A stretch of DNA of 64,000 bases from WHSW01 sp963749365 (GTDB lineage: Bacteria; Actinomycetota; Thermoleophilia; Solirubrobacterales; 70-9). This document shows, in pieces, positions 1 to 8,558 of this stretch. The notes beneath the pieces are model-generated. The model was not told where the DNA came from, ran no database searches, and was given only the letters and a program-made list of their open reading frames with translations. The stretch's first letter is position 1. Every line of letters starts with the position of its first letter. The stretch spans positions 1,302,001 to 1,366,000 of the forward strand of contig CAVVME010000003.1 of NCBI GenBank assembly GCA_963749365.1, in the 5' to 3' direction. A program made the translations under genes and the position numbers.

Positions 1-933
1 GGTGCCGAGACCGCGGGTGCGCTGATCGACGAGGCGGACTACGTGCAGTTCACCGGCTCGGAACGAACCGGCAAGATCGTGATGAAGCGCGCCGCCGACA
101 CCCTGACCCCGGTCAGCCTCGAGCTCGGTGGCAAGGACCCGCTGATCGTCACCCGCGACGCCGACCTCGAGCGGGCGGTCAACGCGACCGCCTGGGGCGG
201 CCTCGCCAACTCGGGACAGATCTGCATCTCGATCGAGCGCGTCTACGTCGAGGAGCCGGTCTACGACGAGTTCGTCGACGGCCTGAGGGCAAAGGTCGAG
301 GGCCTGCGAATGGGCGCCGACGGGTCCGGCTACGCGGCCGAGATCGGAGCGATGACCTCGCCGGCGCAGGTCGAGATCGTCGCCGAGCAGGTCGAGGACG
401 CGCGCGCCGCGGGCGCCCGGGTCGTCACCGGTGGCCGGCGCGGCGACGGGCCCGGCGATTGGTACGAGCCGACCCTGCTCACCGAGGTCGACCACTCGAT
501 GAAGGTGATGCGCGATGAGACCTTCGGGCCGGTGATCGCGGTGATGAAGGTCGGCGACGTCGAGCAGGCGATCGAGCTCGCGAACGACACCCAGTACGGG
601 CTCGGCTCGAGCGTCTTCGCCGGCGATCCGGCGGAGGGCGAGCGGATCGGCCGCCGGATCGACGCCGGCCACTGCAACGTCAACGACGTGCTGATCAACT
701 ACAACGTGCTCGGGTTGCCGATGGGGGGCTGGAAGCGCTCCGGGATCGGCACCCGACACGGGGCACAGGGCATCCGGCGCTTCTGCCGAACCAAGGCGCT
801 CACGGTCCCGCGGCTGCCGCAGACCAAGTCGGAGCCGATCTGGTTCCCCTACAACGCTCGTCGCCGCGGACTGATCCGGCGCCTGTACCGGTTCCTCAAC
901 GCGCGCGGGCTGCGCAACCGGCTCGGGCTCTGA
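1..933 (+). CDS. Aldehyde dehydrogenase (succinate-semialdehyde type), 5' end missing
   Basis: This is the C-terminal 310 residues of an NAD(P)-dependent aldehyde dehydrogenase, open in frame 1 from the first base, so the N-terminus lies outside the window. The general-base motif LELGGKDPLIV is followed by the nucleophile region NSGQICIS, whose cysteine forms the thiohemiacetal. The later DETFGPV motif is also present. The family oxidises aldehydes to carboxylates. The long basic tail after the catalytic core (FPYNARRRGLIRRLYRFLN) resembles actinobacterial succinate-semialdehyde dehydrogenases, but substrate specificity cannot be read from the sequence. Its TGA overlaps the CTG start of the next gene, so the two are probably co-transcribed. 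Confidence 0.9.
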   Translation, partial: GAETAGALIDEADYVQFTGSERTGKIVMKRAADTLTPVSLELGGKDPLIVTRDADLERAVNATAWGGLANSGQICISIERVYVEEPVYDEFVDGLRAKVEGLRMGADGSGYAAEIGAMTSPAQVEIVAEQVEDARAAGARVVTGGRRGDGPGDWYEPTLLTEVDHSMKVMRDETFGPVIAVMKVGDVEQAIELANDTQYGLGSSVFAGDPAEGERIGRRIDAGHCNVNDVLINYNVLGLPMGGWKRSGIGTRHGAQGIRRFCRTKALTVPRLPQTKSEPIWFPYNARRRGLIRRLYRFLNARGLRNRLGL

Positions 934-2045
934 AGCGGCTCGCGCTCAGCCTCGCGCTGATCGCCGCGCTCGGCGGGGCGTCGGCTGCCGAGGCGGGCGT
1001 CAAGCTGGCGCGGGTCGCCGGCTTTGACCAGCCGACCTACGTGCATGGTCCCCGCGGCGCGGGCAGGGTCGTCTTCGTGGTCGAGCAGCCGGGCGTGGTC
1101 AAGGTCGTCCGCGGGGAGCGCAAGGTGAAGGGGTCGTTCCTGAACATCAAGAACCGCGTCTCGTGCTGCGGCGAGCGCGGGTTGCTCTCGATCGCGTTCC
1201 CGAACTTCCGCCGCGACCGCCGCTTCTACGTCTACTTCACCGACAACGACGGCGACATCAGAGTGGTCGAGTACAAGCGCAAGCGCGGCAAGTTGAAGGC
1301 GAACGAGAAATCGGCCCGCAACGTGCTCACCGTCCCGCACGGTCAGTTCGACAACCACAACGGGGGCCAGCTTCAGTTCGGACCCGACGGGCTGCTCTAC
1401 ATCGGCACCGGCGACGGCGGCGGTGCGGACGACCCCGACGGCAACGCCCAGGACCGCGACAGCCTGCTCGGCAAGCTGCTGCGGATCAACCCGCTGCGAC
1501 GCGGCGGCGGGCAGCCGTACGGGATCCCTGGGTCGAACCCGTTCGCCGACGGCGAGGGCCGGGACGAGATCTTCGCCCGCGGGCTGCGCAACCCGTGGCG
1601 GTTCTCGTTCGACCAGCACCGGATCCTGATCGCCGATGTGGGGCAGGACCGGGTCGAGGAGATCAACTACGAGACGCTCGGCCGAGCCCGGGGCGCGAAC
1701 TTCGGCTGGGACGCCTTCGAGGGCAACTCGCTGGTCGATCCGCCGGCGCCCGGCGACCACACCCGTCCGATCCACACCTACTCGCACGGCGGCGGCGGCT
1801 GCTCGATCACCGGTGGCTACGTGGTCCGCGACCCCGGGCTCGGCAAGCTGCGCGGGCGCTATCTCTACGGTGACTTCTGCAAGGGGCAGATCCGGAGCCT
1901 GAAGCCGAAGCTGGGCGGCGCCGGTCACGATCGCTCACTCGGCCTGCCGCGGATCGACGGCCTCTCGAGCTTCGGGGTCGACGACCGCCGCAATGTCTAC
2001 GTCGCCTCGCTCGGCGGCGGCGTCTGGAGGCTGGCGCGCCGCTGA
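930..2045 (+). CDS. Secreted PQQ-type sugar dehydrogenase (glucose/sorbosone dehydrogenase family)
   Basis: The mature part is a six-bladed propeller enzyme of the soluble quinoprotein (GSDH) family, which oxidises aldoses outside the cytoplasm using PQQ. Family motifs are visible: CGERGLLSIAF, YVYFTDNDGD, FDNHNGGQLQFGPDGLLY, ARGLRNPWRFSFD and IADVGQDRVEEINY. A typical signal peptide (KRLALSLALIAALGGASAAEA) precedes them, but the only usable start in front of it is CTG at 930, which overlaps the upstream stop as CTGA. The first conventional start, GTG at 1041, would remove the signal peptide. I therefore call the CTG start, with moderate confidence. Length, about 371 residues, fits the family. 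Confidence 0.85.
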   Translation: MKRLALSLALIAALGGASAAEAGVKLARVAGFDQPTYVHGPRGAGRVVFVVEQPGVVKVVRGERKVKGSFLNIKNRVSCCGERGLLSIAFPNFRRDRRFYVYFTDNDGDIRVVEYKRKRGKLKANEKSARNVLTVPHGQFDNHNGGQLQFGPDGLLYIGTGDGGGADDPDGNAQDRDSLLGKLLRINPLRRGGGQPYGIPGSNPFADGEGRDEIFARGLRNPWRFSFDQHRILIADVGQDRVEEINYETLGRARGANFGWDAFEGNSLVDPPAPGDHTRPIHTYSHGGGGCSITGGYVVRDPGLGKLRGRYLYGDFCKGQIRSLKPKLGGAGHDRSLGLPRIDGLSSFGVDDRRNVYVASLGGGVWRLARR

Positions 2046-2048
2046 GGT

Positions 2049-2150
2049 TCAGGGGCCCGCGTCGTCAATCTCCGCCGCCGCCCGCTCTCCGCTGCGGATC
2101 GCGCCCTCCATGTAGCCGGTGAAGGCCGAGGTGTGCTCGGAGGCGTCACC
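2049..2150 (-). pseudogene. 3' remnant of a flavin amine oxidase
   Basis: The last 30 or so codons before the TGA at 2049-2051 read SEHTSAFTGYMEGAIRSGERA. This matches the C-terminal FAD-binding signature of flavin monoamine oxidases, where a GEHTS motif is followed by a GYMEGAxxSGERAA helix. Nothing upstream of about 2150 on this strand continues the family; the frame instead runs antisense through an acetyltransferase remnant. This is therefore a truncated fragment, not a functional gene. Confidence 0.7.
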
Positions 2151-2393
2151 GAGACCGAGATCGGATGGCACGTGAAGAAGACCGCCTGGAACCGCGGGAT
2201 TGCAACCGAGGCGGCGCTGGCGACGCGAGGCCTGGCGGCGAGACGGTTTGGGGTCAGGCGGCTGGTGGCGATCGTCCACCCCGATCACATCGCTTCCCGC
2301 CGCTTCGCCGAGAGCATCGGCATGCGCGTCGAGACGACCACGGTCCTCGACGACGGTTACCCGGCCGCGGTCTACGTCACGCGACCGGCCTGA
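2133..2393 (+). pseudogene. C-terminal half of a GNAT acetyltransferase (RimJ/RimL type)
   Basis: The frame encodes EIGWHVKKTAWNRGIATEAA followed by RRLVAIVHPDHIASRRFAES. These are motif A (the acetyl-CoA pyrophosphate loop region, degenerate here as WNRGIA) and the motif B helix of Acetyltransf_3 proteins. Such proteins have about 170-180 residues; only about 82 are left and the N-terminal strands are missing. Homology starts abruptly near 2147, where the opposite-strand amine-oxidase fragment also ends. I interpret it as a deletion or recombination remnant. A GTG at 2133 could still start translation, but the product would lack half the fold. Confidence 0.7.
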
Positions 2394-2426
2394 GCGGGCC
2401 CGCCTGCCCGATCGCGCGGCTCTCGC

Positions 2427-5400
2427 TCAGGCGGCCGCCGGGTCCATCGACGGCTCGCCCTCGTCCTCGGACTCCGATTCGACGGTTCCGTCCCCGTCCG
2501 GGTCGGAGTCGGGCGGCAGCTCGCCGCCGCGTGCGGTGCCGGCGATCAGCTCGTCGCCCTTCGCCTCGGCCGGGATGAAGCCCGACTTCATCCCGAAGTA
2601 GACCGCCTGCGGGTGGTGGGCGACGATCGCGGCCGTCGACTGCTCGGGCTCGAGGGCGTAGCCGCCCGAGAGCTCGATCCCGATCTCCGAGAGCCCGAGC
2701 AGGCGCTCGACCTTCTCGTGCTCGGCCTGATCCGGGCAGGCGGGATAGCCCCACGAGTAGCGACGGCCCTGGTCGGGCTCGATCCCCAGGTCGCGCCGCG
2801 CCTGCGCGTGCAGCCACTCGGCTAGGCCCTCGGCGGTCTGGACGCCGATCCCGTGAACGAACAGCTGCTCGGCGAACTCGCCGTCGCGCTCGAGCTGCGC
2901 GATCCGCTCGGTGACCTCGGGGCCGACCGTAACCGCTTGCAAGGCGACGACATCCCGAACACCGCCCGCCGCCTCCTCCGCTTCGCGTCCGGGGGCGGCG
3001 GGATCGCTCAGCGGGCGGAAGAAGTCGGCGAGGCAGATCCGGTCGTGCCGGGGCTGGCGCGGGAAGACCAGCCGCTCGAGCTCGCGCTGCGGATCGGCCG
3101 GGTCGAAGACGACCAGCTCGTTGCCCTCGGAGGCACACGGGAAGTAGCCGATCCGGACCCGCGGGCGCAGGTAGTCCTGCTCGCGCCACATCCGTTCCAG
3201 CTTCGCCGCAAAGCCCTCGTCGCCGTCGTGTCCCTCGATGATCCTGCGCCACTCCTCACCCTTCTTGCCCCGACCGCCCCAGTGCAGCTTGAAGAGCACG
3301 TGACGGTCGAGATAGGGGTAGACCTCGTCGAGGTCGACCTCGATCTCACGCACGCCCCAGAACGGCGGCTCGGGCACGGGGTTGTCGGTCACCGCCGCCG
3401 AGCGGACCGAGTCGTCGGTAGTCGGCGGGCCCTGGTCCTCGGCGACCGGGCGGCTGCGCAGCTCGACGGCCTCGTCGCGGATCTTCGCGACCAGCGACTC
3501 GCGCGCCGACTCGTCGACCAGGGCGTCAATCGTGTCCAGGCCCGCGAAGGCGTCCTTGCAGTAAAAGACCCCGGGCTCGTAGACCTCCTCGGACTCCTTG
3601 CCGTAGGGGTAGAGCACCCGGCGCCCGAAGTCGCGGTTGATCGCCGCCCCGCCGATCAGGACTGGGAACTCGAGCCCGCGTTGGTGCAGCTCCTGGATGC
3701 AGGCGGGCATCTGCTTCGAGGTCGAGACGAGCAGCGCCGAGAGCCCGATCGCGTCCGCCTCGTGCTCGAGTGCGGCGTCGATGATCGTCTCCACCGGCAC
3801 CTGCTTGCCGAGGTCGACAACCGTGTAGCCATTGTTGGTCAGGATCGTGTTGACCAGCGACTTGCCGATGTCGTGGACGTCGCCGAACACGGTTGCGATC
3901 ACGACCTTGCCCTTGGTGTGGCCCTCGATCCGATCCAGGTACTGCTCGAGCTGGGCGACCGCGCGCTTCATCACCTCGGCCGACTGGAGCACGAAGGGCA
4001 GGATCAGCTCGCCGGCTCCGAACTTGTCGCCGACCTCCTTCATCGCCGGCAGCAGGACCTTGTTCAGGGTCGGGACCGCGCCGATCTTCTCCACCGAGGC
4101 GTCGATCTGAGCCTCGACCCCGTCCTTCTTTCGGCGCAGGATGTGCCAGTGAAGCGCCTGCTCGGGCTCCATTCCCTCGGTCGGGTCCTCTGCCTCGGCC
4201 TCTTCCTCGGGGCCCTTTGACTCGAAGTGGGCGATGAACCGCTCGAGCGCGTCGTCGCGCCGGTCATAGACCAGATCGTCGGCGAGCTCACGCTCGTCGG
4301 CGGAGATCTCCCCGTAGGGGGTGATGTGGTTCGGGTTGACCATCGCCAGGTCGAGCCCGGCCTCGACGCAGTGGTGGAGGAAGACCGAGTTGAGCACCGC
4401 GCGCGCCGGGGGCGAGACCCCGAAGGAGACGTTGGAGACGCCGAGCGAGGTCTTGACCCCGTCGAGCTCGGCCTTGATCCGGCGAATCCCCGCGATCGTC
4501 TCGACGGCCGAGGGCCTCCACTCCTCGTCGCCGGTGGTCAGCGTGAAGGTGAGCGCGTCGAAGATCAGCAGCTCGGGATCGAGCCCGTGCTCATCGCAGG
4601 CGAGCTCCTTGATCCGCCGCGCAACCTCGAGCTTGCGCTCGGCCGTTTTCGCCATCCCGACCTCGTCGATCGTCAGCGCGATCAGGGCCGCGCCGTGGGC
4701 ACGGACCAGCGGCACGACGCGGTCGAGCTTCTCGCGGCCCGCCTCGAGGTTGACCGAGTTGACGATCGCCCGCCCCGGGGTGCGCTCGAGCGCCGCCCGG
4801 ATCACCTCGGGCTCGGTCGAGTCGATCTGCAGCGGCGCCGGCTGGGTCAGCGAGACGCGCCGCGCGACCTCGCTCATCTGCTCGTCCTCGTCGCTGCGCT
4901 CGGTCAGCGCCACGCAGAGATCGAGCACGTGCGCTCCCCCGTTGACCTGGTCCTCGGCGACCTGGACGAGGCCCTCGTAGTCATCGGCCAGCAACAGCTC
5001 CTTCGCCTTGCGCGAGCCCTGCGAGTTGACCCGCTCGCCGACCAGGGTCGGCCGCGGCTCCTGGACCAGGTCGGTGGCGGTCATCATGCTCGAGACTCGA
5101 GCTCGCCCGAGGACCGGCCGCTCGCCTGGAGTGTGCCCGGCGACCCGCTCGGCGAGCGCGCGGACATGCTCGGGTGTCGTCCCGCAACAGCCGCCGACGA
5201 TCGAGACGCCATAGCGCTCGACGAACTCCCCGAGCACCGACGAGATCTGCTCGGGGCTCTCGGGGAAGATCGTTTCGCCGTCCGGTCCCTGCAGCGGCAG
5301 GCCTGCGTTGGGGATGCAGTGCACCGGTAGCGGCGAGGTCTCGCCCAAGTAGCGGATCGCGTCGCGCATGTCATCGGGACCGGTCGAGCAGTTGAGCCCG

Positions 5401-6077
5401 ATCACCTGCACATCGAGCGCGGCCAGGGTCGTCAACACCGCCTGGATGTCCGTGCCGAGCAGCATCTTGCCGCCCTGGGGCAGGAGCGAGACCGAGGTCT
5501 GGATCGGCAGCTCGCGGCCGGCCTGCTTGAACGCCTCGCGGGCGCCGAACACAGCCGCCTTGACCTCGAGGATGTCCTGCGCGGTCTCGATGATGATCAG
5601 GTCGGCACCGCCCGCGATCAGGCCCTCTGCCTGCTCGGTGAACACCTTGACCAGCTCGGCGAACGTGATCGCGCCCAGGGTCGGATCGTTGGAGGCGGGC
5701 AAGAAGCCGGTCGGGCCGATCGAGCCGGCGACGAAGCGCTGCGGTCCGGCGGCCTTGCGGGCGATCTCCGCGGCCCTGGTGTTGATCTCCAACGTCTGCT
5801 CGCCCAGGCCCCACTCGTCGAGCTTGATCCGCGAGCCCTGGAAGGTGTCGGTCTCGACCACCTGGGCGCCGGCGTCGAGCATCGAGGCGTGCACGCCCTC
5901 GATCACGTCGGGGCGGTTGAGGACCAGCGCCTCGTGGCACTTGCCCTCGAGCCCACCGTAGTCCTCGGGGCCGAGGTCGAACTGCTCCAGGGTGGCGCCC
6001 ATGCCGCCGTCGAAGACCACGATCCGCTCGCGGATCGCGTTGATGAAATCTCTGTCTCGGCTGTCTGCGCCTGGCAA
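2427..6077 (-). CDS. metH: Cobalamin-dependent methionine synthase
   Basis: The protein transfers a methyl group from methyltetrahydrofolate to homocysteine through cobalamin. All four modules are visible in order. The homocysteine domain has zinc ligands in GLNCSTGP (about residue 228) and GGCCGTTPEH (about 297). The pterin-binding domain starts near VGERVNSQGSRK. The B12 domain has the DxHxxG motif in GDVHDIGKSL (about 732). The reactivation domain is C-terminal. A start at TTG (6077) is chosen because GGAGGT lies seven bases before it and the more upstream ATG codons fall inside a riboswitch. Residues about 1027-1040 (PAAPGREAEEAAGG) interrupt the reactivation domain and are encoded by a repeat also found in the ferredoxin reductase at 11182. 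The acidic C-terminal tail is additional. Confidence 0.95.
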   Translation of the reverse strand: MPGADSRDRDFINAIRERIVVFDGGMGATLEQFDLGPEDYGGLEGKCHEALVLNRPDVIEGVHASMLDAGAQVVETDTFQGSRIKLDEWGLGEQTLEINTRAAEIARKAAGPQRFVAGSIGPTGFLPASNDPTLGAITFAELVKVFTEQAEGLIAGGADLIIIETAQDILEVKAAVFGAREAFKQAGRELPIQTSVSLLPQGGKMLLGTDIQAVLTTLAALDVQVIGLNCSTGPDDMRDAIRYLGETSPLPVHCIPNAGLPLQGPDGETIFPESPEQISSVLGEFVERYGVSIVGGCCGTTPEHVRALAERVAGHTPGERPVLGRARVSSMMTATDLVQEPRPTLVGERVNSQGSRKAKELLLADDYEGLVQVAEDQVNGGAHVLDLCVALTERSDEDEQMSEVARRVSLTQPAPLQIDSTEPEVIRAALERTPGRAIVNSVNLEAGREKLDRVVPLVRAHGAALIALTIDEVGMAKTAERKLEVARRIKELACDEHGLDPELLIFDALTFTLTTGDEEWRPSAVETIAGIRRIKAELDGVKTSLGVSNVSFGVSPPARAVLNSVFLHHCVEAGLDLAMVNPNHITPYGEISADERELADDLVYDRRDDALERFIAHFESKGPEEEAEAEDPTEGMEPEQALHWHILRRKKDGVEAQIDASVEKIGAVPTLNKVLLPAMKEVGDKFGAGELILPFVLQSAEVMKRAVAQLEQYLDRIEGHTKGKVVIATVFGDVHDIGKSLVNTILTNNGYTVVDLGKQVPVETIIDAALEHEADAIGLSALLVSTSKQMPACIQELHQRGLEFPVLIGGAAINRDFGRRVLYPYGKESEEVYEPGVFYCKDAFAGLDTIDALVDESARESLVAKIRDEAVELRSRPVAEDQGPPTTDDSVRSAAVTDNPVPEPPFWGVREIEVDLDEVYPYLDRHVLFKLHWGGRGKKGEEWRRIIEGHDGDEGFAAKLERMWREQDYLRPRVRIGYFPCASEGNELVVFDPADPQRELERLVFPRQPRHDRICLADFFRPLSDPAAPGREAEEAAGGVRDVVALQAVTVGPEVTERIAQLERDGEFAEQLFVHGIGVQTAEGLAEWLHAQARRDLGIEPDQGRRYSWGYPACPDQAEHEKVERLLGLSEIGIELSGGYALEPEQSTAAIVAHHPQAVYFGMKSGFIPAEAKGDELIAGTARGGELPPDSDPDGDGTVESESEDEGEPSMDPAAA
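2957..2996 (-). repeat. GREAEE palindromic element, copy 1 (inside metH)
   Basis: A 40-nt sequence matching copy 2 (11287-11326, plus strand) at 38 of 40 positions. Its core is GGACGCGAAGCGGAGGAG on the minus strand, an imperfect hairpin around CGC-GAA-GCG. It is a multiple of codons in effect and is read in the same frame as in copy 2, giving APGREAEEAAGG. Confidence 0.85.
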
Positions 6078-6084
6078 GTGGCCT

Positions 6085-6183
6085 ACCTCCATCGGTCCCG
6101 GCTGTCGCACCATGCGTCTCTCCGGGGAGATCAGCGGTTGCGGCGGCATCGGAGGTCCGGGTCCCTCAGCCGCTCTGGATGGT
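6085..6183 (-). promoter_or_regulatory. SAM-I (S-box) riboswitch controlling metH translation
   Basis: Read on the minus strand, the leader contains the S-box landmarks in order: AGAG-GGCTGAGGGA, then GATGCC-GCCGCAACC, a P3 hairpin TCTCC-cc-GGAGA, and a GGTGC segment followed by a P4 hairpin. P1 can form between CCATC (6182-6178) and GATGG (6093-6089). The 3' strand of P1 runs directly into the ribosome binding site GGAGGT (6090-6085), seven bases before the TTG start of metH. When SAM stabilises P1 the site should be hidden, so this looks like a translational OFF switch. The assignment rests on motif order and pairing seen by eye, not on a covariance search. Confidence 0.85.
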
Positions 6184-6227
6184 GCAAAAAGGATAGCGAG
6201 GCGCTCGCCGTCGCCGGCCGCGGCACG

Positions 6228-8540
6228 CTACGACGAGATCGAGTCGCCGGCCTCGACCGGGCGCAGCCGGACCGGGGCGGCCGAGAGCGCCCGCAGGCGC
6301 ATGTCCTGCCAGGTGACGCCCTCGCGGACCAGTGCCGGCAGGCCGAGGGCGGCGGCGGTCGCGATCTCGACCGCCTGCAGGATCACGCCGTAGGCGAGCG
6401 CGTCCGCCGCCCCGACGCCGAAGCCGGTCGTCAGCACGCTGATCGTCGCGAGCTGGAAGACGCCGATGTTCGACGGGGTCGCCGGGATCACCGCGGTCAC
6501 GTTGACCGCGAACAGCACCGCCGCCGCGGCGCCGATCCCGATCGCGGGCTCGTGGTCGAGGCCGAGGGCGGTGAAGAGCGCGAAGCAGGCGAGCAGTTGT
6601 AGGCCCCAGGCCACGAGCTGGGCGATCGCCGCCACCGGACCCCGGCGTGGATCGCGGAAGACGACGAGGCCGCTCCGAACCCGGAGCAGGGCGCCGCGGA
6701 TCGCCCCGACCACGCGGGCGACGCGCCCGGAGCCGTTCTGGCGGACCAGGATCGGGGCCAGCAGCACCGCGACCAGGAGCACCATCGGCGCGAGGCTGAA
6801 GAGGAAGAGGCGCTCGGAGCTGGAGTGAAAGAGGTCGGTCGAGCCGACGATGACCGCGCCGAGAATGACCAGGGCGACGATGTTGAGCACCGACTGCGAG
6901 ACCAGTGTCCCGAGCAGCACGGGCAGGGTCTCGCGCATGCGTCCGACCCGGCGCGCGAGCACCATCGCCCTCGCCGGCTCCCCGAGCCGCGCGGGCAGGG
7001 TCGCCGACATCAGCACCCCGATCATCGTCGCCGAGGTCACGTCGCGGCGCCGCAGGGGCGCGGTCGGAAGCGCCGATCGGGCGATCGAGAACCACGAGCT
7101 GGCGCGCAGGAACAGCGACGCGCACATCAGTGCCGTCGCCACCAGCACCCAGGTGAGATCCGACCGGACCACGTTCGCGACCACGGTGTCGACCCCGATC
7201 CGCCTTGCGGCAATGAAGCTGAGCACCACACCGAGCGCTGCGGCGACGCCGAGCGCCGCCCGGCGCGCCGCGCGGGCACGCCCGCCGGCCGCCGGCGAGG
7301 GATCGAGCGACGGTAGGCGCCGAGCCGGCACCGGTGCCGAGCCGTCGATCGGCACCAGTCCGGTGCGCCGGGCAAACGCCTCGAGCGCACCCGACGGCTC
7401 GGGCACCGGCTCGGATACGACCCGCTCGTAGACCGATTCGACCCGCCCGGCCACCGCGGGCCAGGCGTAGCGGCGAGCCGACACGCGCGCCGCCTCGCCC
7501 ATCTGCCGCAGGCGCGCCGAGTCGTGGCTCAGCGCCTGCAGCTCCTCGCCCAGCCGCTGCGCGTCGGCGGGCGGGACCAGGAGCCCGTCGACGCCGTCAT
7601 CGACGACGTCCGAGTAGCCGGCGATGCCGGAGGCGAGCACCGGGGTGCCCGCCGCGAACGCCTCGGTCAGGATCATGCCGAAGCTCTCGCCGGCCAGCGA
7701 CGGAGCGCAGAGCAAATCCGCCTCGTGCAGGCCCCTCCACAGCTGCTCCTCGGAGACCCGGCCACGGGCGTCGACGTGCGCCTCGACCTCGGGGTCGGCG
7801 AGGTAGCGCCGGACCTCGTCGGCCTCGACCCCGATCACGGTCAGCCGCGCGGGCACGTGCTCGACCAGCGCCTCGAAGGCGGCGAGCAGCACCGGCAGGC
7901 CCTTGCGCTCCTCCGCCCGGCCGACGAACAGGACCTCGAACCTGTCCGAGGCCGGCTTCGGCCCGGACGGGCAGGCGCTCATGTCGACGCCGTTCGGGAT
8001 CACCTCGTACTCGCCACCGAACCAGCGCCTGCCCGTCCACGCGGCCGCCTCGGAGACGGCGATCCGCGTGTGGAGCTGGTTGAACACCCGGCGCGCGCCG
8101 CAGGCGACGCCGGTCAGGTTCGGCAGCGGCTTGGTCGAGTAGGCATGAAATGTCCCGACCACGGGCGCGGCGCGGTAGGTGCAGGCGTCGGTGCCGACCA
8201 GGAACCCCGGCGGCTCGTGCACGTGGACAACGTCGGGGGCGAAGGAGCGCAGCTCCCGGCGCAGCCTGGCGACGCCGTCCGGGAAGACGCAGAGGTTGGA
8301 GACCGAGCCGTTGGCGCCGATCCCGACCGTGCGCGCGAGCGGAACCAGGTACTCGGGGACCTCCCGGGGCTCGGGCGCACCACGATGAAGCGCCCGGCTG
8401 AGGCGGCCGGGCGGGTCCCAGGGAGCAAGCACGCGGACCTCGTGGCGGCGATCGATGAGCTCGCCGGCGAGCGCTTCTACGTGCCTGTTGACACCCCCCG
8501 GATAGGTCCAGGAATAGGGCGAGACGATGGCTACGCGCAC
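6228..8540 (-). CDS. Fusion of GT4 glycosyltransferase with LPG-synthase-type membrane domain
   Basis: Residues 1 to about 385 form a GT-B retaining glycosyltransferase of family GT4. It starts VSPYSWTYPGGVNRHVEAL, and the sugar-nucleotide motif near AFAAGTPVLASGIAGYSDVV contains the family glutamates just before it (ESFGMILTEAF). The order is typical of PimA-like phosphatidylinositol mannosyltransferases. Residues about 425-750 contain around eight hydrophobic segments of the lysylphosphatidylglycerol-synthase transmembrane family (UPF0104), often annotated as flippase-like. A single protein may therefore glycosylate a lipid carrier and help translocate it; this is inference. The start is GTG with a TACCAT -10 box seven bases upstream. 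Confidence 0.85.
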   Translation of the reverse strand: MRVAIVSPYSWTYPGGVNRHVEALAGELIDRRHEVRVLAPWDPPGRLSRALHRGAPEPREVPEYLVPLARTVGIGANGSVSNLCVFPDGVARLRRELRSFAPDVVHVHEPPGFLVGTDACTYRAAPVVGTFHAYSTKPLPNLTGVACGARRVFNQLHTRIAVSEAAAWTGRRWFGGEYEVIPNGVDMSACPSGPKPASDRFEVLFVGRAEERKGLPVLLAAFEALVEHVPARLTVIGVEADEVRRYLADPEVEAHVDARGRVSEEQLWRGLHEADLLCAPSLAGESFGMILTEAFAAGTPVLASGIAGYSDVVDDGVDGLLVPPADAQRLGEELQALSHDSARLRQMGEAARVSARRYAWPAVAGRVESVYERVVSEPVPEPSGALEAFARRTGLVPIDGSAPVPARRLPSLDPSPAAGGRARAARRAALGVAAALGVVLSFIAARRIGVDTVVANVVRSDLTWVLVATALMCASLFLRASSWFSIARSALPTAPLRRRDVTSATMIGVLMSATLPARLGEPARAMVLARRVGRMRETLPVLLGTLVSQSVLNIVALVILGAVIVGSTDLFHSSSERLFLFSLAPMVLLVAVLLAPILVRQNGSGRVARVVGAIRGALLRVRSGLVVFRDPRRGPVAAIAQLVAWGLQLLACFALFTALGLDHEPAIGIGAAAAVLFAVNVTAVIPATPSNIGVFQLATISVLTTGFGVGAADALAYGVILQAVEIATAAALGLPALVREGVTWQDMRLRALSAAPVRLRPVEAGDSISS

Positions 8541-8547
8541 CGCGGAG

Positions 8548-8553
8548 ATGGTA
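8548..8553 (-). promoter_or_regulatory. -10 box, probable leaderless promoter of the GT4 fusion gene
   Basis: TACCAT on the minus strand, seven bases before the GTG start at 8540, with no ribosome binding site between. Confidence 0.55.
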
Positions 8554-8558
8554 ACCAG

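Noticed and set aside
849..1928. Long antisense reading frame over the sugar dehydrogenase
   Set aside because: GC-rich shadow frame with low-complexity composition; the plus-strand protein has clear family motifs.
2853..4220. 455-codon plus-strand frame opposite metH
   Set aside because: Shadow of metH: composition without domains, and metH is unmistakable on the other strand.
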